Below are positions 8,310-18,154 of a stretch of DNA of 64,000 bases, in pieces. A program made the position numbers and the translations under genes. Source of the stretch: Natrinema sp. SYSU A 869 (GTDB lineage Archaea > Halobacteriota > Halobacteria > Halobacteriales > Natrialbaceae). Location: NCBI RefSeq assembly GCF_019879105.1, contig NZ_CP082249.1, positions 1,674,001-1,738,000 of the forward strand, given 5' to 3'. Below the pieces are notes generated by a model. That model did not search any database. It was given only the letters and a program-made list of their open reading frames with translations, and had not been told where the DNA came from. Within the stretch, counting starts at the first letter, position 1; every line of letters starts with the position of its first letter.

Positions 8310-9239
8310 TCAGATAACTCGGTTGTGGAATTCCTCATCGGCCGCGAGTCGGTCGACGTTCTCGCGGACGATCTCGCCCACGTCACGGAAGTAATCACGG
8401 GTGTACGCGGCGCAGTGGGGCGAAATGATTACCTCGTCCATCCCCCACAGCGGCGAGTCCTTGGGCAGGGGTTCCTCCTCGAAGACATCCAGTGCTGCCC
8501 CCGCGAGAGCGTCGCCCTCGAGTGCGTCGATCAACGCCGGTTCGTCGACGACTGGCCCGCGGGCGACGTTCACGAAATAGGCGTCGTCGCGCATCGCATC
8601 GAACGCCTCGGCGTCGAAGAGGTGGCGCGTCTCGTCGGTCAGCGGCACGGTAACGATAACGAATTCGGCGTCGGCGATCGCCTCGAACAGCCGGTCGTTC
8701 GCGTAAATTTCGTCGAACCCGGGGACGGGATCGCCGGAGCGCCGGACCCCAGTCACGCGAACGCCGAGCCCGCCGAGGGTCTCCGCGACGCCGCGCCCGA
8801 GAGTCCCAGTGCCGACGACGCAGGCCGACGATCCCGGGAGCGTAAACGCCTCGTCCCACTCGGGGCGGTCCCACCGGCGCTCCTGCTGGTTCGCGACGTA
8901 GTCGTGGAGTCGCCGGGCGAATAGCAGCAGGTAGCCAGCGACCGTCTCACCGACGGTTCGGTCGTGGATCCCCGTGCTGTTCGTGAGGATCACGTCTGCG
9001 GCCTCGAACGCGTCGAAGGGAAACCGGTCGACCCCCGCCTGGATCGAGTGGACCCAGTCCACCTCGAGGAAGGCCTCCCGGTGCTCCAAGGTGACGACTG
9101 CGTCGCAGGACGGAATCCCGTCGTCGTCGATCACCGCGACCTCGATCGGCAGGTCGGCGAGAGACGCTGCCAGCTCCCCCGGCGGAAATACTGCATCAAC
9201 TGACTCGTGGACGCCGAGTCGCTCGAGTTCGAATTCCAT
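8310..9239 (-). CDS. D-2-hydroxyacid dehydrogenase
   Basis: About 309 residues of the NAD(P)-dependent D-isomer 2-hydroxyacid dehydrogenase family, which reduces 2-oxoacids. The catalytic arginine lies in VNVARGPVVDEPAL, the glutamate in LDVFEEEPLPKDSPLW and the histidine in ISPHCAAYTRDY. The nucleotide site CVVGTGTLGRGVAETL (about 135-150) fits GxGxxG. ATG 9239 gives the conserved start MEFELERLGVHESVDAVFPP; an in-frame start at 9305 adds 22 residues with no family similarity. The substrate is not inferable. Confidence 0.85.
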   Translation of the reverse strand: MEFELERLGVHESVDAVFPPGELAASLADLPIEVAVIDDDGIPSCDAVVTLEHREAFLEVDWVHSIQAGVDRFPFDAFEAADVILTNSTGIHDRTVGETVAGYLLLFARRLHDYVANQQERRWDRPEWDEAFTLPGSSACVVGTGTLGRGVAETLGGLGVRVTGVRRSGDPVPGFDEIYANDRLFEAIADAEFVIVTVPLTDETRHLFDAEAFDAMRDDAYFVNVARGPVVDEPALIDALEGDALAGAALDVFEEEPLPKDSPLWGMDEVIISPHCAAYTRDYFRDVGEIVRENVDRLAADEEFHNRVI

Positions 9240-9779
9240 GAGCGTCGCTACGCACGAATCAAGGTTGAAGGTTTGCACGGTCAAATCGAACTCGAAACGC
9301 ACCACCCGTTCGCTCCCCGATCCCAGTCCGATTTCGGGCGGCCGTGGACAATGTCTGCATCGTTCGTCTCACCCGAAGAACAGCTAGTAGCGAGTATTTC
9401 CGCATCGCTCGTCCGTGTTCCGGTGAGTATCAAGAGCAGTAACGTCCACCTCGACGATCTCGACCGAACGCTCGCACCGCTTTGAGTCACGGGTCCATGC
9501 GACGGTTGCCGAGCGGCGCGGCTACGGATAGTAGAACGATGGTGGCTCAGTGAAAGGTATCATCACACGGGCTAAGCGGGGGTAACTCTCGTCATCGCCA
9601 CCGTGTCAGCGTATGCGGGTCCCACGCAAAAACCCAACGACCCGGCCGACTCCCTCGCCGTCCGCGACCGAATACGCGGGGTATAGGTACCTTTTTAGCA
9701 TCATTGACACGAATGTGTTCGTACGAATGGTATCGGTGATTAGCCTCGAGTCCCACTCGAACGGCGGACTGGGCGAACG
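9240..9779. other. 540-bp intergenic region
   Basis: No convincing gene. A 44-codon ORF (ATG 9351 to 9485) exists on the plus strand but has no recognisable motif. The last 100 bases hold a T-rich element, CTTTTTAG near 9691, which may be the promoter of the signal peptidase gene. The divergent dehydrogenase promoter should also lie here. Confidence 0.4.
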
Positions 9780-10538
9780 ATGACGGACGCCAGCGGTGAT
9801 GGCTCGTCGGACGGTCCCGAACACACTGAGACCGCCGCTCGCGCGGACGCGGACGACGAGAACGGGTTCGTTCGCGGATTTTTGAACAGTGACGACGAGA
9901 CTGTCGTCTTCGTCCGGGATGTCGTGACCGTCGTCGCGATCGGCGCACTCGTCATCCTCAGTCTCTTCGCGACCAGCGGCGTCTTGCCGCCGCTCGTCGC
10001 CGTCGAAAGTGGGAGTATGGAGCCGAACATGCACAAAGGAGACATGATTTTCCTCGTCCAGGAGGACCGGTTCGTCGGCGATGACCCGGTCGCGGGGACG
10101 GGAATTGTGACTGCCGAACGCGGTCGAGCGACCGGTCATGAGCAATTCGGGCAAGCCGGTGACGTGATCGTATACGCGCCGAACGGGAATCCGGCGGAGA
10201 CACCGATCATCCATCGCGTCCACTTCTGGGTCGAAGCGGGCGAAAACTGGGTCAAGAACGATGCCGATCCGGCGTACACGGGTGGTCGCTCCTGTGTGGA
10301 GATCCAGTCTTGTCCGGCATCTCACGACGGGTTCATCACAAAGGGTGACGCGAACGGCAACTACGATCAGATCGACGGCGAGCCGGAAACGACCGTCGTT
10401 CGCCCCGACTGGATCGCGGGCAAAGCAATGGTCCGGATCCCTTGGCTCGGCGAGATCCGTCTCCTGTTCGATTCGCTACTCGGTGTCAGCACCCTCGGCC
10501 TCTTCGCGATCACGGGTCGAAGTGAGCGGACCGGATGA
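9780..10538 (+). CDS. signal peptidase I (archaeal Sec11 type)
   Basis: A 252-residue membrane protease that removes signal peptides from Sec-exported proteins. After an acidic cytoplasmic N-terminus (1-45) there is one transmembrane helix (VVTVVAIGALVILSLFA), then the catalytic serine in ESGSMEPNMHKGD, the family histidine in IIHRVHFW and the conserved aspartate in ITKGDANGNYD. A hydrophobic C-terminal segment, LLGVSTLGLFAI, may re-enter the membrane. Serine plus histidine rather than lysine fits the S26B archaeal/eukaryotic type. Confidence 0.9.
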   Translation: MTDASGDGSSDGPEHTETAARADADDENGFVRGFLNSDDETVVFVRDVVTVVAIGALVILSLFATSGVLPPLVAVESGSMEPNMHKGDMIFLVQEDRFVGDDPVAGTGIVTAERGRATGHEQFGQAGDVIVYAPNGNPAETPIIHRVHFWVEAGENWVKNDADPAYTGGRSCVEIQSCPASHDGFITKGDANGNYDQIDGEPETTVVRPDWIAGKAMVRIPWLGEIRLLFDSLLGVSTLGLFAITGRSERTG

Positions 10539-10566
10539 GTACAGCGCGACCACCGTATCCTGAAGG

Positions 10567-11958
10567 TCACGGCGCTCGCCAGGTCTCGAGTCCGCGCAAC
10601 TCCTCGGCGACGGCCGCGACATCGTCAGGTGCGAGTGCCCCGCGCTCGGTCACGATTTCAGTCACGCAGTCGGCGGGCGTCACGTCGAACGTCGGATTCA
10701 TTACGTCGATCGGTGCGTCGCCGTCATACACCGCGGACCGCTCGCCGGACTCGAGGTTCACGTCCTCGCGGGTCGAGACTTTGTCCGTCGCCGCGACGAC
10801 GGACACCGGAATCCCCTCTCGATCGGCGGCGACAGCCAGTGCGCGTGTTCCCGTCTTGTTCACGACGGAGTCGTCGGGGAGGACGGTATCTGCACCGACC
10901 ATTACTCGACTGATATCCTCGCGTGCGAGCACGTGCGCGACCGCCGCGTCGGTGTGAACCGTCACGGTGCTGGCAGTCGTTTCGGCCAGTCGTTCCGCGA
11001 CGCCGATTCCCTCGCGGGCCGGCCGAGATTCGGCGACGAACACGCGCGATGGATCGGCCGTCTCGAGCGCCTCGAGCACAGTCCCCGATCGCGAGAGGGT
11101 CGCGACGTTGCCCTCGAGGCGTTCGCTCGCGGTCGCTGCGGCGTCCGCGTCGGCGGACAGCGCACGGTCGATATTCGACAGCGCCGACTCGAGGACGGCC
11201 GGTGCACCGTCGTCTACCCCACCCGCGCCGGCCATCACCCGATTGACCCGATTCCGGAGGACGGCCATCGACGGCCGGGCCTTGAGCAACCGACTGGCGA
11301 GTTCGGTGAGTTCATCCCATTCTGCTGCCGGATCGACACCGGTCTCACGGGTAGCCCGTTCGCCGTTCTGAGGCGACGATGTCGCCTCGCTCTCCTCTCG
11401 CTCAGCCACGAGTAGTCCCGCTCGATCGCGCAACACCTCGAGTGCGTGCACGGACAGGTATGCGGCCCCGTGTTCGTTGTCGGCCGCGATCGACCGGACC
11501 GTCGGCGCGACGCGCTCGTAGGCAGTCCACAGTTCGGGCACCGTCTCGCGGTCGTCCCCGACCGACTCGAGCAACTCGGTTGGGGCGACCCACTCAAACT
11601 CGTCGTGTTCCTCGCTCAGTTCGATTTCGCGGATCTCGCAGTCGAACAGATATGGATGGACGACCCACTCGCGCTCGAGGGCTGGGTCCGTGAACTCGAC
11701 CGGTCGCCCGGAGCGGACGAGGGAGACGGCATCGGCTTCGAGGCCGGTTTCCTCGCGAATCTCGGCGCGGACCTGTTCGTCCGGTCGCCCTTCTGCAAAG
11801 CCGGAGACGCCGCCCCACTGGCCCACGTAGGTGCCGACCGCGTCGCTGCGGCGCAACAGCAACACCTCGCCGCGATTGCGGAGGAAGGCGGTGACGACGT
11901 GGCTCGCGCTCGCGTCATCGTCCCCGGTTTCGTCACGACCTGTCGGTGCATCGCTCAT
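10567..11958 (-). CDS. NUDIX hydrolase fused to an eIF2B/ribose-1,5-bisphosphate isomerase-like domain
   Basis: A 463-residue two-domain protein. Residues about 20-150 are a NUDIX domain with the box GFAEGRPDEQVRAEIREETG. Residues about 200-460 resemble the eIF2B alpha/beta/delta and ribose-1,5-bisphosphate isomerase family, with VFVAESRPAREGIGVAERLA, VMVGADTVLPDDSVVNKTGT and a NPTFDVTPADCVTEIVTERG ending. In archaea the latter fold isomerises ribose 1,5-bisphosphate in the AMP phosphorylase pathway, so a NUDIX partner might act on a related sugar or nucleoside phosphate; that link is inference. The start is ATG 11958; the longer frame to 12378 overlaps the divergent phosphodiesterase. Confidence 0.85.
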   Translation of the reverse strand: MSDAPTGRDETGDDDASASHVVTAFLRNRGEVLLLRRSDAVGTYVGQWGGVSGFAEGRPDEQVRAEIREETGLEADAVSLVRSGRPVEFTDPALEREWVVHPYLFDCEIREIELSEEHDEFEWVAPTELLESVGDDRETVPELWTAYERVAPTVRSIAADNEHGAAYLSVHALEVLRDRAGLLVAEREESEATSSPQNGERATRETGVDPAAEWDELTELASRLLKARPSMAVLRNRVNRVMAGAGGVDDGAPAVLESALSNIDRALSADADAAATASERLEGNVATLSRSGTVLEALETADPSRVFVAESRPAREGIGVAERLAETTASTVTVHTDAAVAHVLAREDISRVMVGADTVLPDDSVVNKTGTRALAVAADREGIPVSVVAATDKVSTREDVNLESGERSAVYDGDAPIDVMNPTFDVTPADCVTEIVTERGALAPDDVAAVAEELRGLETWRAP

Positions 11959-12018
11959 ACAGGGAGAACACTCGCCCGCAGGGAATCGCTTTCGGGACTG
12001 GACGCCGTATCCCCGGCC

Positions 12019-12519
12019 ATGCAACGGATCGCGATTATCTCTGATACGCACGTTCCATCCCGCGAGAACGCCGTCCCTGAGTGGGTTGTCGAGGAACTTC
12101 AGGCGGCCGACCGGACGATCCACGCGGGTGATTTCGACTCGAGGAAAGCCCACGGTCGGATCGACGCGCTGGCGAACGGCTCCCTGATCGCCGTCCGCGG
12201 AAACACGGACCCGCCGACGATCAACGTCCCCCACGCCGCGACGCTCGAGGCCGACGGTGTGACGTTCGTCGTGACCCACGGAGCTGGTTCGCCGACGGGG
12301 TGGCACCGGCGGGTCGCGGAGATCGCCCGGTCCGAAGTGCCCGACAGCGATCCGGTCGCCGTCGGGGGCCATATCCACGACGTCGTCGATACAACCGTCG
12401 AGGGTATTCGGGTTCTCAACCCGGGAAGCGCGACCGGTGCGGCTCCGGCCGACCGCGCGACGATGTACGTTGCGACCGTCGAGGACGGGGAGCTGACGGT
12501 CGAACTGCGAACCGAGTGA
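12019..12519 (+). CDS. YfcE/MJ0936-family metallophosphoesterase
   Basis: A 166-residue calcineurin-like phosphodiesterase with all metal-site motifs: DTH in IAIISDTHVP, GDF in TIHAGDFDS, the RGNTD motif, VTHGAG and GHIHD (GHTH variant). The size equals single-domain YfcE proteins, which hydrolyse phosphodiesters in vitro; the natural substrate is unknown. It is divergent from the NUDIX-eIF2B gene with 60 bases between the starts. Confidence 0.9.
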   Translation: MQRIAIISDTHVPSRENAVPEWVVEELQAADRTIHAGDFDSRKAHGRIDALANGSLIAVRGNTDPPTINVPHAATLEADGVTFVVTHGAGSPTGWHRRVAEIARSEVPDSDPVAVGGHIHDVVDTTVEGIRVLNPGSATGAAPADRATMYVATVEDGELTVELRTE

Positions 12520-12595
12520 ATTCCCGTCGGAGATTGGCCACCTGACTTGCCCCGAGTGCGTGAACTATACCCGTCTCGGGAACCCCCGTGAAACT

Positions 12596-13141
12596 ATGAC
12601 ACAGCGTGTGACTGTATCGCTCGACGACGACTCGGCCGCGGCCCTCGAGACGCTAGTCGCCGAGACGGATAACGGACAGAGCGCGGTCGTCCGCCGCGCA
12701 CTCACCTTCTACGCGGCGAACTTCGAAGCGGCCAACGAACGGCCGAGCGAGAACCTCGAGCGGTACTATCGGATGCTCTCTTCGGGGGAGCACGTCCTGC
12801 TCGATATCGACTTCCTGCACGCCTTCCTCGAGTCCTGTTACGCGGGCGGCGATCCCGATCCGGAGTTCGTCGAAGCAGCCGACCGCGTCGCCGACTACCA
12901 CGCTCGCGAGTACGGAGCCCGGTTCGACGAGGTCGGCGACCTCCTCGAGTGGCTTGCCTTCTGTGGCTTCCTCGACGTCCGCGAGGAGGACGAGGGCGTC
13001 TATCACCTCGTCTTTCCCTCGGAGGCCGTCCGCTGGTTCATGACCCGGTTCATCGAGCGCAGCACCGTCGAGTTGCCGATGGAGATCGAACTCGACGGGG
13101 GCGTCTCGAAGGTGATCGTCACCGAGCGGGCGGTCGACTGA
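12596..13141 (+). CDS. CopG-type ribbon-helix-helix protein with conserved C-terminal domain
   Basis: A 181-residue protein. Residues 1-50 (QRVTVSLDDDSAAALETLV, then GQSAVVRRALTFY) are a ribbon-helix-helix DNA-binding fold. The remaining 130 residues (LSSGEHVLLDIDFLHAFLES through SKVIVTERAVD) form a haloarchaeal domain of unknown function, perhaps an effector-binding part. ATG 12596 follows CTATAC (about 12565-12570) by roughly 25 bases, suggesting a leaderless transcript. It stands directly upstream of the Nramp-hydantoinase operon and could regulate it. Confidence 0.8.
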   Translation: MTQRVTVSLDDDSAAALETLVAETDNGQSAVVRRALTFYAANFEAANERPSENLERYYRMLSSGEHVLLDIDFLHAFLESCYAGGDPDPEFVEAADRVADYHAREYGARFDEVGDLLEWLAFCGFLDVREEDEGVYHLVFPSEAVRWFMTRFIERSTVELPMEIELDGGVSKVIVTERAVD

Positions 13142-13250
13142 TGATCACACGAGTTCCGACGAATTCATACACTGAACACAGTATCTGGAATGATCAGAGT
13201 ATCAGTATGTTCGACTCTTAACAACCCTTTTGGGGATCTCGGCGAGTGGT

Positions 13251-13268
13251 ATGTGTGTGAATACACAT
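13251..13268. promoter_or_regulatory. 18-bp palindrome at the start of the transporter operon
   Basis: ATGTGT (13251-13256) and ACACAT (13263-13268) are perfect inverted arms around GTGAAT, ending one base before the ATG at 13270. The position over the leader is where a repressor could block transcription or translation. A possible binder is the RHH protein encoded just upstream; this is inference. Confidence 0.4.
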
Positions 13269-13269
13269 C

Positions 13270-14475
13270 ATGGGGATCATTGACCGAGTAAAGGCGATCG
13301 GACCAGGTGCGCTCGTCGCGGCGGCGTTCGTCGGTCCAGGGACGGTAACGACCGCGAGCGTCATCGGGGCGGAGTACGCCTATCTGCTGGTGTGGACGAT
13401 CGCGTTCTCGATTCTCGCGACGATTGTTCTTCAGGAGATGAGCGCGCGGTTGGGGTTGATCACGCAGGAAGGACTGGGGGAAGCGTTCCGAAACGAGTTC
13501 GACAACCCGATTCCGCGGGCGATCACCGTCGTGCTCGTCGTGAGCGCGATTGGCATCGGAACCGCGGCGTTCCAGACGGGCAACATCGTCGGCGGCGCTG
13601 CCGGCCTGTCAACGATCACCGGCGTCAGCGAGAACGTCTGGGGGCCGATTATGGGCCTCGTCGCCGCCGGGTTGCTGTGGACGGGGAACTATAAGCTGAT
13701 TGAGCGGGTCTTCATCGGCCTCGTCACCGTCATGGGACTGGCGTTCGTTCTTAACGCGATCATGGTCCGGCCTGATCTCGGCTCCCTGGCGGACGGGCTC
13801 GTCCCGACCGTCCCCGAGGGATCTGCCTATCTCATCGCTGGCCTCGTCGGGACCACCGTCGTCGGCTACAACCTGTTCCTGCACGCGAGCACCGTCCAGG
13901 AGCGCTGGGACGGCCCTGAGGACCTCGCCGAGTGTCGCGCGGACACGATCGGGATGGTCATCGTCGGCGGGATAATCACAACGGCGATCGTCGTCACGGC
14001 CGCCGCAGTGTTCCCCGCGGGGACCGAGATCGACAACGTCGGTGAGATGGCCGACCAGCTCGAGCCGGTCTTCGGCGGCTATGCGCTCACGTTCTTCGCG
14101 ATCGGCCTCTTCGCGGCCGGCTTCACGAGTGCGATGAGCGCACCACTGGCCGGGGCCTACGCCACCGCCGGCGTGCTGGGCTGGGAGCGGGACCTGACCT
14201 CGACCCGGTTCCGGGCGATTTGGATGACGATCCTCGGCGTCGGCATCGTCTTCTCGGCACTCGACTACAACCCCGTACAGGTGATCGTCTTCGCCCAGGT
14301 CGCCAACGGTCTCCTGTTGCCGATCCTGGCCGTCTTCCTCATCTACGCAATGAACAACCGCGACCTGCTGGGCGAGTACACGAACAGCACCCTCCAAAAC
14401 GTTCTCGGCGGGATCGTCACGCTCGTCGTGATCGGCATCGGCCTGCAAACGCTCTACGACGTGTTGCTCCTCTAA
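13270..14475 (+). CDS. Nramp-family transporter with non-canonical substrate site
   Basis: A 401-residue integral membrane protein with about eleven helices and Nramp-superfamily layout: IGPGALVAAAFVGPGTVTTA in TM1 and VVGYNLFLHASTVQERW in TM6. Canonical metal carriers have DPGN in TM1 and MPH in TM6; here the positions read GPGT and GYN, so the metal-coordinating Asp, Asn and Met are absent. It is the first gene of a hydantoinase operon (13 bases before hyuA), so it may carry the organic substrate of that pathway. Family membership is clear; loss of metal transport is inference. Confidence 0.85.
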   Translation: MGIIDRVKAIGPGALVAAAFVGPGTVTTASVIGAEYAYLLVWTIAFSILATIVLQEMSARLGLITQEGLGEAFRNEFDNPIPRAITVVLVVSAIGIGTAAFQTGNIVGGAAGLSTITGVSENVWGPIMGLVAAGLLWTGNYKLIERVFIGLVTVMGLAFVLNAIMVRPDLGSLADGLVPTVPEGSAYLIAGLVGTTVVGYNLFLHASTVQERWDGPEDLAECRADTIGMVIVGGIITTAIVVTAAAVFPAGTEIDNVGEMADQLEPVFGGYALTFFAIGLFAAGFTSAMSAPLAGAYATAGVLGWERDLTSTRFRAIWMTILGVGIVFSALDYNPVQVIVFAQVANGLLLPILAVFLIYAMNNRDLLGEYTNSTLQNVLGGIVTLVVIGIGLQTLYDVLLL

Positions 14476-14487
14476 CTGAGTTCTTGA

Positions 14488-16563
14488 ATGACAGATTCAA
14501 ACGCATACGACGCGAATTCGGACGCAATGAATACGGACGACCGAACAGACGAGAGCGGTGACACGCGCATCGGCGTCGATGTCGGCGGCACCTTCACCGA
14601 CGTAGCGCTGTCCGTCGACGACCGGCTCGTCACCGCGAAGGTCCCGACGACCGACGACCAGCATGTCGGCGTCCTCGAGGGAATCGACAAGGCCTGCGAC
14701 CGCGCCGGCATCGATCCCGCAGATATCGACGGCTTCGCCCACGCCATGACCGTCTCGGTCAACGCCCTCCTCGAGCGCGGCGGTGCGAAGACCGCGCTCG
14801 TGACGACCGAGGGGTTCCGGGACGTCCTCGAGATTGGCCGCCAAGACCGGCCGGCCCTGTACGACTTAGAGGCCGAAAAGCCCGAGCCGTTGGTTCCTCG
14901 AGACCGACGGTTCGAGGTCGCCGAGCGGACGACCGCGGCGGGAATCGAGCGACCGGTCGACGCCGACGAGGTCCGCGACCTCGCGGCGACGCTACGCGAG
15001 CGTGACGTTGAGGCCGTCGCGATCTCTCTGCTGCACGCCTACGCCGACCCCGAGAACGAGCGCGTCGTCGCCGAGACGCTGCGCGAGGAACTCGAGGTGC
15101 CGGTTTCGGCTTCCCACGAGGTACTCGCGGAGTTCCGCGAGTTCGAGCGCACGTCGACGACGGCGGTCGACGCCTACGTCCGACCGGCGATCGACAGTTA
15201 CGTCGGCCAGTTGGTCGACGAAGCCAGCGATGCCGGGATTCCGGCACCGCGAATCATGCAGGCCAACGGCGGTATCGCGGACCCGGAAACGGTACGCGAG
15301 CACGCTGTGACGACGACGCTGTCCGGCCCGGCCGCCGGCGTCGTCGGCGCTGCGGCGACCGTCGACGACGACGATGTCGAGGGGCTCGTGACCTTCGACA
15401 TGGGCGGTACCTCGAGCGACGTGAGCCTCGTCCGGGATGGACAGGCCGAGCGGACCACCGACGCCGAAATCGACGGGATACCGATCCGAACGCCGATGGT
15501 TGACGTGAACACCGTCGGCGCGGGCGGCGGCTCTATCGCGTGGGTCGACGCCGGCGGCGCGCTCCGGGTCGGTCCCGAGTCCTCGGGTGCCCAACCCGGC
15601 CCCGCCTGCTACGGACGTGGCGGGACGCGGCCGACCGTCACCGACGCCAACGTCGTGCTGGGCTACATCGGCCCCGAGACCGCACTCGGCGGCGAGATGA
15701 CGCTCGACGTCGATGCGGCCCGCGACGCGCTCGAACGACTAGCCGGCGAGGCCGGACTGGACGGCGCACTCGAGGCGGCCCGCGGGGTCTACCGCGTTGC
15801 GAACGCGACGATGACGCGGACGATCCGATCCGTTACCGTCGAGCGGGGCCACGACCCCCGCGAGTTCGCGCTCGTCGCCTTCGGCGGCGCGGGCCCGATG
15901 CACGCCGCGGCGCTGGCCGACTCGCTGTCGGTTGATCGGGTCGTCGTCCCGCGACCGGGTGGCGTCCTCTCCGCGTTCGGCCTGCTCGCGGCCGACGAGA
16001 GCTACGACGCCGTTCGGACGGTCGGCGTGGCTCTCGAGGGGGCCGATCCCGCCGAACTCGAGGACGTCTACGACGACCTCGTGGCTGACGTGCTCGCGGA
16101 CGCATCCGAACCGGACGCGGCGCGGGTCGAGCGTGCGGCCGACTGCCGGTACGCGGGCCAGAGCTTCGAGTTGACCGTGCCCGTCGATGACGAGTTCGAC
16201 GCGGCGGCGGTCGCGGACCGCTTCCACGACGCTCACGAGCGGACCTACGGCTACGCGATGGACGAATCGATCGAAGTCGTCAATCTCCGCGCGACGGCGA
16301 CCATACCCGGATCGGAGCCGGCCATCCGCCACGAGGGAGCCGGGAACGCCCGAATCGGGACCCGCGAGGCCCACTTCCCCGGCACTGGCGCGCGGGAGGC
16401 GGCCGTCTACGATCGGGATCGACTCGCAGCGGGCGCGTCGATTATGGGTCCGGCGGTCCTCGAACAGGCCGAGAGCACGACCGTCGTGCCGCCGACCTGG
16501 GATGGCGAAATTCTCGCGGACGGAACGCTGGTCATGACGCGAACGGAGGAGGACAAACAATGA
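14488..16563 (+). CDS. hyuA: hydantoinase/oxoprolinase A subunit
   Basis: A 691-residue protein matching the HyuA family of ATP-dependent cyclic-amide hydrolases (N-methylhydantoinase, 5-oxoprolinase, acetone-carboxylase beta-like). It shows the actin-fold phosphate motif IGVDVGGTFTDVALS (about 28), VTFDMGGTSSDVSLV (about 302), GAGGGSIAWVD (about 345) and VAFGGAGPMHA (about 465). Together with HyuB it would open a five-membered cyclic amide using ATP. The stop overlaps the hyuB start by four bases (ATGA), implying translational coupling. The true substrate cannot be told from sequence. Confidence 0.9.
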   Translation: MTDSNAYDANSDAMNTDDRTDESGDTRIGVDVGGTFTDVALSVDDRLVTAKVPTTDDQHVGVLEGIDKACDRAGIDPADIDGFAHAMTVSVNALLERGGAKTALVTTEGFRDVLEIGRQDRPALYDLEAEKPEPLVPRDRRFEVAERTTAAGIERPVDADEVRDLAATLRERDVEAVAISLLHAYADPENERVVAETLREELEVPVSASHEVLAEFREFERTSTTAVDAYVRPAIDSYVGQLVDEASDAGIPAPRIMQANGGIADPETVREHAVTTTLSGPAAGVVGAAATVDDDDVEGLVTFDMGGTSSDVSLVRDGQAERTTDAEIDGIPIRTPMVDVNTVGAGGGSIAWVDAGGALRVGPESSGAQPGPACYGRGGTRPTVTDANVVLGYIGPETALGGEMTLDVDAARDALERLAGEAGLDGALEAARGVYRVANATMTRTIRSVTVERGHDPREFALVAFGGAGPMHAAALADSLSVDRVVVPRPGGVLSAFGLLAADESYDAVRTVGVALEGADPAELEDVYDDLVADVLADASEPDAARVERAADCRYAGQSFELTVPVDDEFDAAAVADRFHDAHERTYGYAMDESIEVVNLRATATIPGSEPAIRHEGAGNARIGTREAHFPGTGAREAAVYDRDRLAAGASIMGPAVLEQAESTTVVPPTWDGEILADGTLVMTRTEEDKQ

Positions 16564-18154
16564 CGCCAGATTCGACGAACAACACGGATGACAGCATCGA
16601 CCCGGTGACCCTCGAGGTACTACGCAACCAACTCGAGAGCGTCGCCGAAGAGATGGGCCAGACCCTAATCCGCGGGGCCTACTCGCCGAACATCAAGGAG
16701 CGCCGGGACTGCTCGACGGCGCTGTTCGACGCCGAGGGGCGGATGATCGCCCAGGCCGAGCACATCCCGGTCCATCTCGGCGCGATGCCCGCCGCGGTCG
16801 ACGCCGTGCGCGAGCACGATCCGAAGCCGGGCGACGTGTTCCTGCTCAACGACCCCTTTACCGGCGGCACGCACCTGCCGGACGTGACGATGGTCTCGCC
16901 GATCGCGCCCGACGAAGAGATCGTCGGCTACGCTGTCTCTCGCGCCCACCACGCCGATGTTGGCGGGATGACCCCTGGAAGCATGCCGGCCGGCGCACAG
17001 GAGATCTACCAGGAGGGACTGCGGCTCCCGCCGACCAGACTCGTCGCTGGCGGTGAGCTCAGGGAGGACGTCCGTTCGCTCGTGCTCGCCAACGTTCGTA
17101 ACCCCGGCGAGCGCCGGGCCGACCTCCGCGCACAGCAGGCGGCGAACGAACGCGCCGAAGAACGGCTCGCCGACCTGTTCGACGAACACGGCCGAGACAC
17201 CGTCCTCGAGGGGTTCGACGCCGTGATCGACTACTCCCGCGAGCGGATCACTGAGGAGATTGCGGCCTTGCCCGACGGCACCTACGAGGCGACCGACGTC
17301 CTCGAGGGCGACGGCGTGACCGACGAGGACATCGAAATCGCGGTGACCGTGACCGTCGACGGCGAGACGATCGACGTCGACTTCTCGGGGACCGACGGTC
17401 AACTCGCGGGGAATCTCAACGCACCGCTGGCGGTCGCGACGAGCGCCGTCTATTTCGTCGTGCGCTGTATCACCGATCCCGAGATACCGCCGAACCACGG
17501 CTGCTACGAACCGGTGAGCGTCAGTGCACCCGAGGGGTCGCTGCTCAATCCGAACCCCCCGCGGCGGTCGTCGGCGGCAACGTCGAGACCAGCCAGCGGG
17601 TCACCGATGTCGTCTTCACCGCGCTCGCGGGGGCCGCACCCGACCGCGTGCCTGCACAGGGTCAGGGTACGATGAACAACCTGACCATCGGCGCTCGCGA
17701 TGGGTCGTTCACCTACTACGAGACGATCGGCGGCGGCTTCGGCGCACGCGCCGACCGCGACGGCATGGACGGCGTGCAGGTCGGCATGACCAACACGCTC
17801 AACACGCCCATCGAATCGCTCGAGACCGAGTATCCACTACAGGTCGAACGCTACGCGCTCCGGGACGGAAGCGGCGGTCGCGGGCGATTTCGCGGCGGGC
17901 TCGGCCTCGAGCGCACAGTGACAGTCGAGGAACCGGCGACGGTGTCGCTGCTGACTGAACGTCGGCGGCACGCACCCAAGGGCGTCGCTGGCGGCGGGAA
18001 CGGCGCGACCGGCGAGAACCTAATCGACGGCGAGGGAGTTCCCGCGAAGACGACCGTCGACGTCGATGCCGGAACGACGGTGGCTGTCAAAACGCCCGGT
18101 GGTGGCGGCCATGGCGATCCGGACGAACGCGACGAGGACGGGGACGATGGCTGA
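16560..18154 (+). pseudogene. hyuB: hydantoinase B subunit, interrupted by a single-base frameshift
   Basis: Family features run through two frames. Residues 1 to about 335 ([64 protein letters not shown]) are in the frame starting at 16560. The frame ends early at 17675, whereas the expected continuation (AAVVGGNVETSQRVTDVVF, TIGGGFGARADRDG, VKTPGGGGHGDP) is in the frame ending 18154. The shift is at the C6 run 17555-17560; one extra C restores a 531-residue protein of normal length. It is either a true lesion, a slippage site or a sequence error. The end overlaps the next gene. Confidence 0.85.
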
